A stretch of DNA of 64,000 bases from Candidatus Phosphoribacter baldrii (GCA_016704565.1 JADIZV010000001.1:1302001-1366000), one strand, 5' to 3'; shown: positions 7,707 to 17,752, numbered from the stretch's first letter. The notes: a model not told the origin generated them from the letters alone. Made by a program: numbers and translations.

Positions 7707-9361
7707 TCGGTGGGTGTTTGCGCTGGTCAGGGGCCTGTGGGCGGGTCGGTTGACACACTAAGCGGCCGGTAGGGTCGGCGTCGTGGCGTTCGTGCGGAAG
7801 GTGAAGACCGCGTCGGGAGCCACCGCTGTACAGATCGCGGAGCGGGTCGCAGGGCGGGACAAGGTGCTGGAGCATCTGGGTTCGGCGCACACCGACGCCG
7901 AGTTGACCGCGCTGTTGGCGACCGCGCGGAATCGGTTGCATCCGGGTCAAGGTGAGCTCGACTTGACCGCAGGTCGGGTTCCCGCCGGGCACGCGGTGAT
8001 CACCGGGAAGCGTCACGCCCTGCTGTGGCAGGTGTTGACCCAGGCGTACGCACGGCTGGGGTTCGACGTGATCAACGACGAGGCGTTCGCGCAGCTGGTA
8101 CTCGCTCGGATCGTGGAGCCGACGTCCAAGGTCGACTCGCTACGGGTGCTGGACGAGCTCGGGGTGCAGCACGCCTCACGGCGGACGATGGTCCGCACCT
8201 TGACGCGGGCCGGTGCCGGTAAGTACCGGGACCAGGTCGCCGCTGCGTGCTTCGCCCACGCCGCCACCGCCGGCGACATCAGTCTGTGTCTATACGACGT
8301 GACCACCCTGTACTTCGAGGCCGAGAAGGAAGACCAGCTGCGTAAGGTCGGCTACTCCAAGGAACGCCGCGTCGACCCGCAGGTCGTCGTCGGGCTCCTG
8401 GTGGACCGGCACGGGTTCCCGTTGGAGATCGGCTGCTTCGAAGGTAACAAGGCCGAAACCGCCACGATCCTGCCCATCATCGAGGGCTTCCAGGCCCGAC
8501 ACAGCCTGGAGAGTTTCGTCGTCGTCGCCGACGCGGGGATGCTGTCCGGATCAAACTTGAAAGCCCTGGATGAGGCCGGCCTCAAGTTCATCGTCGGTTC
8601 CCGCGTCACTAAAGCCCCGGCCGACTTGGCGTCGCACTTCCGTTGGCACGGCGATGCGTTCACCGACGGGCAGGTCATCGACACCATCACCCCACGCATG
8701 GCCACCAAGACCGCCACCGGCATCAACGACCCGGCGACGCGGGCCGAGCCGGTGTGGGACCCGAGCGTGCATGAGAAGTCCTGGCGGGCGGTGTGGGCCT
8801 ACTCGGCCAAGAGAGCCGTCCGCGACGGCAAGACGTTGACGTTGCAAGAGAACCGGGCCAAGGCCGTCATCGCCGGCGAGAAGACCGCACGCACACCTCG
8901 CTTCGTCACCATCACCAACGGCTCCCGCTCCCTGGACGAGGCATCCCTGACGCGGGCCCGACGACTGGTCGGACTCAAGGGCTACGTCACCAACATCCCC
9001 GCGTCGGTGATGCCCGCAGCCGAGGTCCTCGCTGCCTATCACGAGCTGTGGCACGTGGAGCAGTCGTTCCGGATGTCCAAGACCGACCTGCGCGCCCGAC
9101 CGATGTTCCACCACACCCGCGACGCGATCCAAGCCCACCTCACGATTGTGTTCGCCGCCCTCGCTGTGGCTCGCTACCTGCAAGACACCACCGGGCTGAG
9201 CATCAAGAAGATCATCCGGACCCTACGTCCGCTACAGCAGATCACCGTCCGCATCGCCGGCCACGAACACCTCGCAGCCGACCCAATCACCGAGCCCGCC
9301 CAAAAGATCATCGACGCACTCAACCCCCCGGCGCCAACACACTAAAGTGGCGCAACTCGGG
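7673..9361 (+). mobile_element. IS1634-type insertion sequence
   Basis: The element is 1689 bp. The left end CCTGACTTGCGCCACATT and the complement of the right end CCCGAGTTGCGCCACTTT form imperfect terminal inverted repeats (15 of 18 match). One transposase fills it. It is bounded by a 227-bp direct duplication. Long, variable target duplications are a documented peculiarity of IS1634 (Mycoplasma) and IS1549 (Mycobacterium smegmatis), so this fits one insertion event. The interior has no GTATGCCG copy, unlike the flanks. Confidence 0.9.
7783..9345 (+). CDS. IS1634 family transposase
   Basis: The 520-residue DDE transposase belongs to the IS4 superfamily. It opens FVRKVKTASGATAVQIAERV, typical of actinobacterial IS1634 members. 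The first catalytic Asp is likely in YDVTTLYFE, the second in VVVADAGMLSG, and the Glu lies in the YREK-like block YHELWHVEQSFRMSKTDL near residue 425. The reading frame is full length with no visible damage, so the element may still be mobile. The start is a GTG. Confidence 0.92.
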   Translation: MAFVRKVKTASGATAVQIAERVAGRDKVLEHLGSAHTDAELTALLATARNRLHPGQGELDLTAGRVPAGHAVITGKRHALLWQVLTQAYARLGFDVINDEAFAQLVLARIVEPTSKVDSLRVLDELGVQHASRRTMVRTLTRAGAGKYRDQVAAACFAHAATAGDISLCLYDVTTLYFEAEKEDQLRKVGYSKERRVDPQVVVGLLVDRHGFPLEIGCFEGNKAETATILPIIEGFQARHSLESFVVVADAGMLSGSNLKALDEAGLKFIVGSRVTKAPADLASHFRWHGDAFTDGQVIDTITPRMATKTATGINDPATRAEPVWDPSVHEKSWRAVWAYSAKRAVRDGKTLTLQENRAKAVIAGEKTARTPRFVTITNGSRSLDEASLTRARRLVGLKGYVTNIPASVMPAAEVLAAYHELWHVEQSFRMSKTDLRARPMFHHTRDAIQAHLTIVFAALAVARYLQDTTGLSIKKIIRTLRPLQQITVRIAGHEHLAADPITEPAQKIIDALNPPAPTH

Positions 9362-9588
9362 TGCCGCGGGCGCCAGCCACGCGGCATACCGGCCGTTTCG
9401 TCTTTTCGGCACAGTCCCGGCGGTTCTCCAAGGTGGTTCACCTTCTCTTGGAACCGCGGTCACGCGGCGTACCTCTATTGATCAGGTGATAGCCGGCGAC
9501 CACGAGGAGGAACGATGACGTCGCGGTTGCTGAAGGGAAGCGTCGGTGCAGTGGCGGTCCTCGCAGCGGTGTTGCTCTACACGCTTGG
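9362..9588 (+). repeat. Right copy of the 227-bp target duplication
   Basis: This is identical by eye to 7446-7672. This copy joins seamlessly to the rest of the secreted-protein gene, so the whole upstream region and start codon are restored downstream of the IS. Its left edge keeps only half of the hairpin stem. Confidence 0.92.
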
Positions 9589-10150
9589 GAACCGGACGCC
9601 AGGTGTGAGCGACCCACGGCCGACGGTGGTCGCAAGCCAGCCGGGAACGGCCGGGACCGTCGCCCTACCCGCACCAGGTGACTTGCCTGTGGCCGGATCT
9701 GCTCAGGACCAGGCTGTGGCAGCCGCTCTCGGTCTGGACAGGCGGGAGCAGCTGATAGTCGTGTCCGTGGCCACCGATCCCAACGGCGCGGGCCACGTCC
9801 GTTACCGGCGCACCTTCGACGGATTGCGGGTTGTCGGAGGGGACTTCGTCGCCCACCTGGATGCTGCCGGAGTTGTACGGGACGTGTCGTGGAACCTCGG
9901 CGGAAAAGTCGTCGTGCCCTCGACGACCCCGACGATCACTCTCGATGAGGCCAAGGCCGCCGCTGCGGGCCCCCCGGCCCGCAGCGGCGACCTGGTTGTC
10001 TACGTGGGCAAGGCCGGGCCGGTGCTGGCCTACGACGTCGTCGCCGAAGGCGTTGGAACGGATCAGACCCCATACCGGATCCACACCGTCGTTGACGCTC
10101 GTACCGGTGTTGTGCTGACCTCCTCGGACGATATTCACACCGGAATGTGA
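9515..10150 (+). CDS. Secreted FTP/PepSY-domain protein; orphan metalloprotease propeptide
   Basis: The 211-residue protein has an N-terminal signal or signal anchor (residues 8-25). Residues about 60-130 resemble the fungalysin/thermolysin propeptide (FTP) domain (HVRYRRTFDGLRVVGGDFVA). A PepSY-like segment follows, ending HTVVDARTGVVLTSSDDIHT. In M4 and M36 proteases this ending leads directly into the catalytic domain, but here a stop follows HTGM and no HExxH domain lies downstream. It is either a stand-alone inhibitor/chaperone-like FTP protein or the remnant of a protease. The RBS is GAGGAGG. Its 5' part is duplicated at 7446-7672. Confidence 0.75.
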   Translation: MTSRLLKGSVGAVAVLAAVLLYTLGNRTPGVSDPRPTVVASQPGTAGTVALPAPGDLPVAGSAQDQAVAAALGLDRREQLIVVSVATDPNGAGHVRYRRTFDGLRVVGGDFVAHLDAAGVVRDVSWNLGGKVVVPSTTPTITLDEAKAAAAGPPARSGDLVVYVGKAGPVLAYDVVAEGVGTDQTPYRIHTVVDARTGVVLTSSDDIHTGM

Positions 10151-10268
10151 CCCGGCGGCGCGGGGGCGATCGTCGGGATGGCGTCGATGCGTTGTAGGAG
10201 TCGTCGTCAGGGCAGGCGATCCATGACAGGCCCGAGGGTCGGCCCACACAGCGTGACAGGATGGCCAG

Positions 10269-11525
10269 ATGGAGCGCAGCGCGACCTTTGCTTCGCTGCG
10301 GGTCCACAACTATCGCCTGTATGCCGCGGGCGGCCTGATCTCCAACTCCGGCACCTGGATGGGCCGGGTCGCCCAGGACTGGCTGGTCCTCACCGAGCTG
10401 ACCGACCACTCGGCCAGCGCGCTGGGGATCGCGACGGGTCTGCAGTTCGCGCCCTTCCTGCTGCTCGCGCCGTGGTCGGGGATGATCGCCGATCGGTTCC
10501 CCAAGCGCCGGATCCTGTTGACGACCCAATCGACGCTGTTGGCGACGGCGCTGCTGCTCGGTGCGCTGACCGTGACGGGCGCTGTGCAACTGTGGCACGT
10601 GTATGCGCTGGCCCTCGTCCAGGGCCTCGCTCAGGCCGTCGACAACCCGGCTCGACAGACCTTCGTCTCGGAGATGGTCGGCCCGGGACTGTTGGCGAAC
10701 GCGGTCGCTCTCAACAGCGCGTCGTTCCACGCCGGACGGATGATCGGGCCGGGGGTCGCCGGGCTGCTCATCGCGGCATACGGGACGGGGGTGGCCATGC
10801 TCGCGAACGCGGCATCCTTCCCGCTGCTCATCGTCGCGCTGCTCGTCATGCGCGCGCGCGAGCTGCAGCCGGCCCCGCTAGCGCGGGGTCGCGGGCAGAT
10901 CCGAGAAGGGCTGGCCTACGTGCGGGGGCGTCCGGACCTCCAGGTGGTCATGGTGTTGGTCTTCGTGCTGGGCACCTTCGGGCTGAACTTCCAGATCACG
11001 ACGGCGCTCATGGCGACGCGCGCTTTCGGGAAGGGGCCGACCGAGTTCGGGTTGCTGGGGTCGGTCATGGCGATCGGTTCGCTGTCGGCGGCGTTGCTGT
11101 CGGCCCGACGGGCGCGGCCCCGGTTGCGGGTGTTGCTCCTGGCCCTGGCCGGGTTCACCGTGGCCTCGGGGCTGGCGGCCCTCGCACCGACCTATGAGTG
11201 GTTCGCCGTGGCGCTCGTGCCCTGCGGGCTGGCTGCGCTCACCGCCATGACGACGGCCAACGCGCTCGTGCAACTGTCGGTCGACCCGTCGGTGCGCGGC
11301 CGGGTCATGGCGCTCTACATGGCGATCTTCATGGGCGGGACGCCGATCGGGGCACCCCTGATCGGACGGCTGGGCGACTGGGCGGGGCCGCGTTGGACGA
11401 TCGGCGTGGGCACGATCGCGGTGGGGCTGAGCGTGCTCGTTGTCGGCGGATGGCTGGTCCGGAGGGAGAATGGAAGGGTGGGAACGAGCACACAGCCGCA
11501 CCAGGTCGCGCAGGAGCCCCGATGA
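10269..11525 (+). CDS. MFS transporter, EntS-like (MFS_3)
   Basis: This 418-residue protein has 12 predicted membrane segments. The N-terminus SATFASLRVHNYRLYAAGGL and the loop motif GMIADRFPKRRILL after helix 2 (MFS motif A) place it with the enterobactin-exporter-like MFS_3 group; a second motif-A-like loop is SARRARPRLRV. The substrate is unknown. It overlaps the next tiny membrane gene by ATGA. Two GTATGCCG copies occur early in the gene. Confidence 0.88.
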   Translation: MERSATFASLRVHNYRLYAAGGLISNSGTWMGRVAQDWLVLTELTDHSASALGIATGLQFAPFLLLAPWSGMIADRFPKRRILLTTQSTLLATALLLGALTVTGAVQLWHVYALALVQGLAQAVDNPARQTFVSEMVGPGLLANAVALNSASFHAGRMIGPGVAGLLIAAYGTGVAMLANAASFPLLIVALLVMRARELQPAPLARGRGQIREGLAYVRGRPDLQVVMVLVFVLGTFGLNFQITTALMATRAFGKGPTEFGLLGSVMAIGSLSAALLSARRARPRLRVLLLALAGFTVASGLAALAPTYEWFAVALVPCGLAALTAMTTANALVQLSVDPSVRGRVMALYMAIFMGGTPIGAPLIGRLGDWAGPRWTIGVGTIAVGLSVLVVGGWLVRRENGRVGTSTQPHQVAQEPR

Positions 11526-11608
11526 ACGTCCGGTTCCGGCAGCGACTGACCCTGGCCGTGCTCGTTTTGCTCGTTGTCCTCGGGGTCGTCGCCGCAGTGC
11601 TGCGCTGA
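11522..11608 (+). CDS. 28-residue single-pass membrane peptide
   Basis: The ATG overlaps the stop of the MFS gene (ATGA), so the frame should be translated by coupling. The product has a basic start (MNVRFRQR) followed by one hydrophobic helix of about 19 residues (LTLAVLVLLVVLGVVAAVL). It could be an accessory subunit of the transporter. No family is recognised; the overlap and composition are the evidence that it is real. Confidence 0.5.
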   Translation: MNVRFRQRLTLAVLVLLVVLGVVAAVLR

Positions 11609-11775
11609 TGGACTCTGGTCCTCGCTCTTCCCGCCGCTTTGGCCCCGACCCCGGACATGCTGGGGCACACGCCTCGGCGCAGATGATCGCCGCGCGTGCT
11701 GTCGCAGGCGCAACGGGCCTCGGCAGTTCTGTCAGTAGGTGGCCGTAGGGTGGCAGCGACAGACGAGGAGGTGCC

Positions 11776-12840
11776 ATGTCTTCGGCCCAACAGCCACTGC
11801 TGGATCTGCCCCTGCGCGCTCTGACGCAGGTCGAGCAGTATCCACATATGCGATACATGGGCTCGAAGTACCGCCTCCTGCCGACCCTGGCGCGGGTGTT
11901 TGAGGAGATTGGCGGCCAGACGGCCCTCGACCCTTTCACCGGTTCTGGGGTCGTGTCATACCTTTTGAAGGCGATGGGGTTCGAGGTCACGTCCAGCGAC
12001 TACTTGAACTTCCCTGTAGCTCTGGTCCAAGCCGCATGTGTGAACCAGTCCGAACGATTGACCCAAGACGACTTGGCACGAATCGCCGGAGGTTGCAACT
12101 CTGACGATCGGGATTTCATCTCACGCACCTACGCGGGGCGCTTCTTCACACCCGCTGACCTTCGCTTCTTGGATGCCGCTTGGTCTCAGATTGATCAGAT
12201 GGAAGGGTCGAAGCGACATCTCGCGATCGCCTCTCTCGTGCTCGCGGCCGCCCGCAAACAACCTCGGGGCGTTTTCACAGTCACAGGTCTCCGCTATGAC
12301 GACGGACGCGCCTCGCTTCATATGCCTCTCGACGAGCAGTTCAGGAAGTGCGCCGCGGCATGGAACGACGCGGTCTTCGAGGGGAGGAAATGCCAGGCTG
12401 CGCAGGGCGACGTTGCGGTGGCGCCCTCGGGTGCGGACCTCGTCTATCTCGACCCGCCCTATGCGCCGCCACGGGACGACAATGACTACGTGAAGCGCTA
12501 TTGGTTCCTGGAGGGCCTGGCCACCTACTGGGACAGTGGTACCGCACCGGTCATGGCGCAGACCAAGACTCGGAAGCTCCCCAAGCGTGCAACGCCCTTC
12601 GGGTCAAAACAGACCATCGTGTCAGCTCTCGCTGCGACCTTCGACAAGTTCCGCGATTCAACACTGGTCCTCTCATACGGCAGTAACGCCGTGCCCGACC
12701 TGGACTCTCTCACTGGGATGCTTCGTGACGTTAAGGGTTCGGCGCCTGAGGTCATCGAGCTCACGCACCGCTACCATTTCGGCACTCACCGGGCAGCGAC
12801 TCGCCGTGAGGCGGTCGAGTACGTGGTGGTCGCGTCGTGA
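11776..12840 (+). CDS. D12-class DNA adenine-N6 methyltransferase
   Basis: This 354-residue protein has the order of Dam/D12 (alpha-class) enzymes. Motif X is MRYMGSKYRLL (residues 25-35), motif I is DPFTGSG (52-58, S-adenosylmethionine binding), and the catalytic motif IV is DPPY (226-229). It modifies adenine in a site that cannot be read from sequence. The RBS GAGGAGG lies just upstream. It overlaps the endonuclease gene by four bases. Base composition is visibly less GC-rich than the neighbours and GTATGCCG is missing, which suggests transfer. Confidence 0.9.
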   Translation: MSSAQQPLLDLPLRALTQVEQYPHMRYMGSKYRLLPTLARVFEEIGGQTALDPFTGSGVVSYLLKAMGFEVTSSDYLNFPVALVQAACVNQSERLTQDDLARIAGGCNSDDRDFISRTYAGRFFTPADLRFLDAAWSQIDQMEGSKRHLAIASLVLAAARKQPRGVFTVTGLRYDDGRASLHMPLDEQFRKCAAAWNDAVFEGRKCQAAQGDVAVAPSGADLVYLDPPYAPPRDDNDYVKRYWFLEGLATYWDSGTAPVMAQTKTRKLPKRATPFGSKQTIVSALAATFDKFRDSTLVLSYGSNAVPDLDSLTGMLRDVKGSAPEVIELTHRYHFGTHRAATRREAVEYVVVAS

Positions 12841-13718
12841 CCCGGGGGTGGGATGCGGGAAGCTCGCGCATGCCTGCTGTGCCCTTCGAAGCCTATGTAG
12901 CCTCTCTCGGCCGACTCACCGCCGTCATCGACCCGACTGCCTCAACACCGGAAGCTGATGACATCACGGATGCGGTCGCGACTCTGGAAGCCCTCGATGG
13001 CATTGACCTTGAGAGTTTGGCGGCCTGGACTCTGGCCCATCCCGATCAGACCTACGTCCTCGCCCTTGTTGTCGGCTTGAGCCGCGAGAAACTCAAGAAT
13101 CACCTTCGCAACTGGTTCAACACGGCCAGCTGGAGGAAGGCGTCACTTGAGCAGGGTGCTGCTCTTGTCGAGAAGCTCGATGAGGAATTCGACCTGCTGC
13201 GTCTGCTTCGCACACAGCGCAACTCGGCCTACACTTTCGGCGATGTGCTGGTGGCGCGTGCAGGCACGCGTGCCACGGCGACAACGGCTGGACAGTCAGG
13301 ACGCAAGATTGAGGACGAACTGGAGGGCATCGCCCAGTCATTGAAACTCCCATACGTTCCGCGTGGGCGCTTCGAAGGCCGCAACGGCAAGACTGCCCCC
13401 GCCGACCTCGCAGTGCCGGCAACGGGCCGCGATTGCGTCATCGCGGTCGCGGCCAAGGGCTTCGATTCCACGGGGTCTAAGCTCTCAGACGCCGTTCGCG
13501 AGATTGAAGAGATGGCGGACGCCCGCACTGGGGGCCAGGTAGCTCTAGCTGTTGTTGACGGCATCGGCTGGAAGGGCAGGATGGCTGACCTGAAGCGCAT
13601 CTGGGGACTCTGGGACTCTGGCGACATCGACGGCCTATACACCCTCGCCACCCTCGACCAGTTCAAGATTGACCTTGACAGATACGCGTCGCTGCGAGGC
13701 GTTAGCCGCCTGCCCTGA
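12837..13718 (+). CDS. Type II restriction endonuclease, PD-(D/E)xK-like
   Basis: The 293-residue partner of the methyltransferase has a C-terminal block PADLAVPATGRDCVIAVAAK then GFDSTGSKLSDAVREIEEMA. This matches a family of type II endonucleases with a PD-(D/E)xK fold. Asp190 and Lys207 are present, but the usual Glu two residues before the Lys is Ala205. Whether that is normal for the subfamily or a disabling change cannot be settled here. The start is taken as the GTG overlapping the previous stop; ATG 12870 (MPAVPFEAYV) is a good alternative. Confidence 0.78.
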   Translation: MTRGWDAGSSRMPAVPFEAYVASLGRLTAVIDPTASTPEADDITDAVATLEALDGIDLESLAAWTLAHPDQTYVLALVVGLSREKLKNHLRNWFNTASWRKASLEQGAALVEKLDEEFDLLRLLRTQRNSAYTFGDVLVARAGTRATATTAGQSGRKIEDELEGIAQSLKLPYVPRGRFEGRNGKTAPADLAVPATGRDCVIAVAAKGFDSTGSKLSDAVREIEEMADARTGGQVALAVVDGIGWKGRMADLKRIWGLWDSGDIDGLYTLATLDQFKIDLDRYASLRGVSRLP

Positions 13719-13780
13719 GCCCATCGTGGACTGATCGCGCCCTTGTCGAAGCGACGAGGGCGGACCGGACCTGGGCGGCC

Positions 13781-14995
<1,215 letters not shown>

Positions 14996-15087
14996 TCACG
15001 TCTCCTCGGCAACGGCTGGGAACAGATCGCGGTGGTGCACCGTTGATGCTTCCGTAACGATGTAATCAGTGCAAGAAAGGAATCAAA

Positions 15088-15921
15088 ATGCACCAGCATC
15101 ATCACTCATGTGAGCCCGACGACTCCCGCCCCGCGGATGCCCAGCCCACCGACGCCGAGTCGGGGCGGGGACGCCGTCGCGGACCAGGCCGCAGAGGCTT
15201 CGGCCCCGGCTTCCCGGCGGGTTTCGGTCCCGGCTTCGGCCCGTCCTTCGTCATGGGCCCCGGTGGCCCGGGCGGGGTCGGTATGCCGTTCGGTCCGGGT
15301 GGTCCCGGTATGCCGTTCGGTCCGGGTGGTCCCGGCCGTGGCGGTCGCGGGCGTGGCCGAGGTCCTGGTGGTCCAGGCGGGCGTGGCCCGTTCGGGCGCC
15401 CGGGCGGTTGGCAGCAGGCCGACCTGCCGTCGGCCGACGACGTCGCCCAGTGGTTTGCCGGTCGGCTCCCGGCTGACTGGTTCACCGGGGAGGCGCAGAT
15501 CAGCGTCGACCGCGAGGAGATCCTCGTCGTCGGCGAACTGCCCCCGGTCGACGGTCAGGTGGACAGCGCCGCCGCCGCCGAGGGCCGGATCTCGCGCTTC
15601 CGCGAGCAGACTCGCGACGAGCGGATCGCCATCGCTGCCCAAGCCCAGGAGCGCTACGGACGCAAGGTCAGCTGGGGCGCCCGGATCGGGGAGCGGCGCG
15701 AACTGTTCACCCATCTGGCCGTCCCCGTCATGACCCGGCTGCGCCAGCCCGAGCGGCAGGTGCTCGACACCCTCGTCGACGCCGGTGTGGCCCGGTCACG
15801 CTCGGAAGCCCTGGCCTGGGCGGTCGCCCTCGTCGGGCAGCACACCGAGACCTGGCTGTCGGACCTGCGGGCCAAGATGGCCGAGGTCGACAAGTTGCGC
15901 GCCGAAGGCCCGCAGCTCTGA
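15088..15921 (+). CDS. Gly/Pro-rich protein with helical C-terminal domain, unrecognised
   Basis: The 277-residue protein starts MHQHHHSCEPDD, a possible metal-binding tip. About 95 residues of disordered Gly/Pro/Arg/Phe-rich sequence follow, including two exact GMPFGPGGP repeats and GRGGRGRGRGPGG. Residues about 112-277 form a charged helical domain (DVAQWFAGRLPADWFTGEAQ, then RISRFREQTRDERIAIAAQA). The RGG-like stretch recalls nucleic-acid-binding tails. The RBS is GAAAGGA. A strong bidirectional hairpin follows. I do not recognise a family; homologous architecture exists in related actinobacteria as far as I recall. Confidence 0.75.
   Translation: MHQHHHSCEPDDSRPADAQPTDAESGRGRRRGPGRRGFGPGFPAGFGPGFGPSFVMGPGGPGGVGMPFGPGGPGMPFGPGGPGRGGRGRGRGPGGPGGRGPFGRPGGWQQADLPSADDVAQWFAGRLPADWFTGEAQISVDREEILVVGELPPVDGQVDSAAAAEGRISRFREQTRDERIAIAAQAQERYGRKVSWGARIGERRELFTHLAVPVMTRLRQPERQVLDTLVDAGVARSRSEALAWAVALVGQHTETWLSDLRAKMAEVDKLRAEGPQL
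15280..15333 (+). repeat. 27-bp tandem repeat carrying GTATGCCG
   Basis: Two perfect 27-base units (15280-15306 and 15307-15333) each code for GMPFGPGGP and each contain one GTATGCCG. This is a recent in-frame duplication inside the low-complexity region. Confidence 0.9.
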
Positions 15922-15959
15922 GCGGGAGCCGACCACACGGCATACCGAGAAACAGCAAA

Positions 15960-15998
15960 GCCGCGGCCCCGGGACGGTGCGTGTCCCGGGGCCGCGGC
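15960..15998. terminator. Bidirectional terminator hairpin
   Basis: A perfect 16-bp stem (15960-15975 with 15983-15998) around loop GGTGCGT lies between the stops of two convergent genes. There is no real U tract, as is common in GC-rich actinobacteria. Confidence 0.8.
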
Positions 15999-16030
15999 CG
16001 CTTCGTGTCGGCGCGAGCGAGGCGCAGCCG

Positions 16031-17173
16031 TCAGCGCACGTCGTGCGGGTCGATGTGCCGCGGCCAGCCCGGAATGTCCTCCGGCCGACGTGAGTGGACC
16101 CCGATGTAGCGGGCGGCCGGGCGGATCAACCGGGCCGCGCGCTTCTGCTCAAGGATGTGGGCCGACCAGCCGGCCGTGCGGGCACAGGTGAACATCGGGG
16201 TGAACATCGACGGCGGGACCTCGGCGTAGTCGAGGATGACCGCGGCCCAGAACTCGACGTTGGTCTCCAACACCCGATCGGGCCGACGCTCGCGCAGCTC
16301 AGCCAGGGCGGCGACCTCGAGAGCGTGCGCCGCCTCGTAGCGCGGCGCGTTGAGCCGCTCGCACGTGGTGCGCAGCACGCGGGCGCGCGGGTCCTCGGCG
16401 CGGTAGACCCGGTGCCCGAAGCCCATGAGCCGCTCGCCGCGGTCCAGGACCCCCTTGACGTATGCCGTCGCATCCCCCATCTGCTCGACGGCCTCGAGCA
16501 TGTGCAGCACCCGGGACGGGGCGCCACCATGCAACGGGCCGCTCATGGCGCCGACCGCGCCGGAGAGGCAGGCGGCGACGTCGGCGCCGGTCGAGGCGAT
16601 GACCCGGGCCGTAAACGTCGAGGCGTTCATGCCGTGCTCGGCGGCCGACACCCAGTAGGCGTCGACGGCCTCGACATGCCGCGGGTCGGGCTCGCCACGC
16701 CAACGGATCATGAACCGCTCGACGATGGTGCGGGCCTTGTCGACCTCACGCTGGGGGACCATCGGCTTGTGGACGCCGCGGGCAGACTGGCCGACGAACG
16801 ACAGGGCCATGACGGCGGCCCGGGCGAGGTTCTCGCGGGCCTCCTCCTCGTCGATGTCGAACAGCGGCCGGAACCCCCAGATGGGGGCCAGCTGGGCCAG
16901 CGCCGACTGGACGTCGACCCGGACGTCGCCGGAGTGGACCGGAAGCGGGAACGGCTCGGCGGGCGGCAGGCCCGGCTCGAACGCCCCATCGACGAGCAGC
17001 CCCCACACCTGACCGAAGGACACCTTGTCGACGAGGTCTTCGATGTCGACGCCGCGGTAGCGCAGCGCGCTGCCTTCCTTGTCGGGCTCGGCGATCTCGG
17101 TCTCGCAGGCGACGATCCCCTCCAGGCCGGGCTTAAACCGGTCCTCGGGGACGGCGAGCGGTTGGGTGGTCAC
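16031..17173 (-). CDS. citA: Citrate synthase 2 (CitA-like)
   Basis: The 380-residue enzyme condenses acetyl-CoA and oxaloacetate into citrate. Catalytic residues are in place: His215 in PLHGGAPSR, His254 in MGFGHRVYRAEDPRA and Asp315 in VILDYAEVP. It belongs to the actinobacterial second citrate synthase type (Rv0889c), found near serC. The GTG at 17173 has a well-spaced AAGGAG. It is convergent with the Gly/Pro-rich gene. Confidence 0.93.
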   Translation of the reverse strand: MTTQPLAVPEDRFKPGLEGIVACETEIAEPDKEGSALRYRGVDIEDLVDKVSFGQVWGLLVDGAFEPGLPPAEPFPLPVHSGDVRVDVQSALAQLAPIWGFRPLFDIDEEEARENLARAAVMALSFVGQSARGVHKPMVPQREVDKARTIVERFMIRWRGEPDPRHVEAVDAYWVSAAEHGMNASTFTARVIASTGADVAACLSGAVGAMSGPLHGGAPSRVLHMLEAVEQMGDATAYVKGVLDRGERLMGFGHRVYRAEDPRARVLRTTCERLNAPRYEAAHALEVAALAELRERRPDRVLETNVEFWAAVILDYAEVPPSMFTPMFTCARTAGWSAHILEQKRAARLIRPAARYIGVHSRRPEDIPGWPRHIDPHDVR

Positions 17174-17293
17174 AGGGGTGCTCCTTGGAACAACGGGTTG
17201 AGGCTCACGGGCTTGCGGTGGGAGCCGCATGCGATTCTGCCCCATCCCCGAGGGTGCTCCGCACCGCCGCCCCACCGGGCCGGGGCTTGTCGC

Positions 17294-17701
17294 CTAACGC
17301 GTGCGCTTGAGCGCCGCGCGGGCCTTGTCGGCCACCGCTCCGCCTGCCGACGCGATCCGGTCCTTGGCGGCTGCTGGCGGCTCGGGCACGACGCGCAGGC
17401 TGAGGTCGGCCCGTTCGACGAGCTTGGCCAGGGTCACCTCGACCGGCGGGTGGGAGGTGATCGGCTCCTCGCCGCTGTAGACGACCCACACCGGCTGCCC
17501 CTCGTGGAAGACCCGCAGCACCGTGCCGGCCTGCAGGGTCCCCGCCTCCGCGAACGCCGCTTTGCGCGCCTTCTGCTCGGCGAGCTTCTTCTGGGCGTAT
17601 GCCGTCGCTGGCTCCCGAAGCGTCTTGGCTGCCACGACGAGATGGGGGCCGTACTTCACGCCGTACTTCACGGCATACCCGACGATCTTGCCTGCCGCCA
17701 T
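17294..17701 (-). CDS. Conserved actinobacterial protein of unknown function
   Basis: This 135-residue protein begins MAAGKIVGYAVKYGVKYGPH, an amphipathic repeat-like stretch, followed by a basic helix (LAEQKARKAAF). A central beta-rich part reads GTVLRVFHEGQPVWVVYSGE, and the end is Lys/Arg/Ala-rich. The length and start (ATG 17701, AAGG upstream) fit homologues I recall beside pdxH in related genomes. No catalytic motif or membrane segment is apparent. It is divergent from pdxH with a 51-base spacer. Confidence 0.7.
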   Translation of the reverse strand: MAAGKIVGYAVKYGVKYGPHLVVAAKTLREPATAYAQKKLAEQKARKAAFAEAGTLQAGTVLRVFHEGQPVWVVYSGEEPITSHPPVEVTLAKLVERADLSLRVVPEPPAAAKDRIASAGGAVADKARAALKRTR

Positions 17702-17752
17702 GTGTCTGGACCCTTCCGTGCGTCCTGTTGCCGGGAAGCCTACGCTCGGAGG

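Noticed and set aside
7750..7777. Transposase promoter TTGACA...TAGGGT inside the IS
   Set aside because: The 14-base spacing is too short for a normal promoter; left uncalled.
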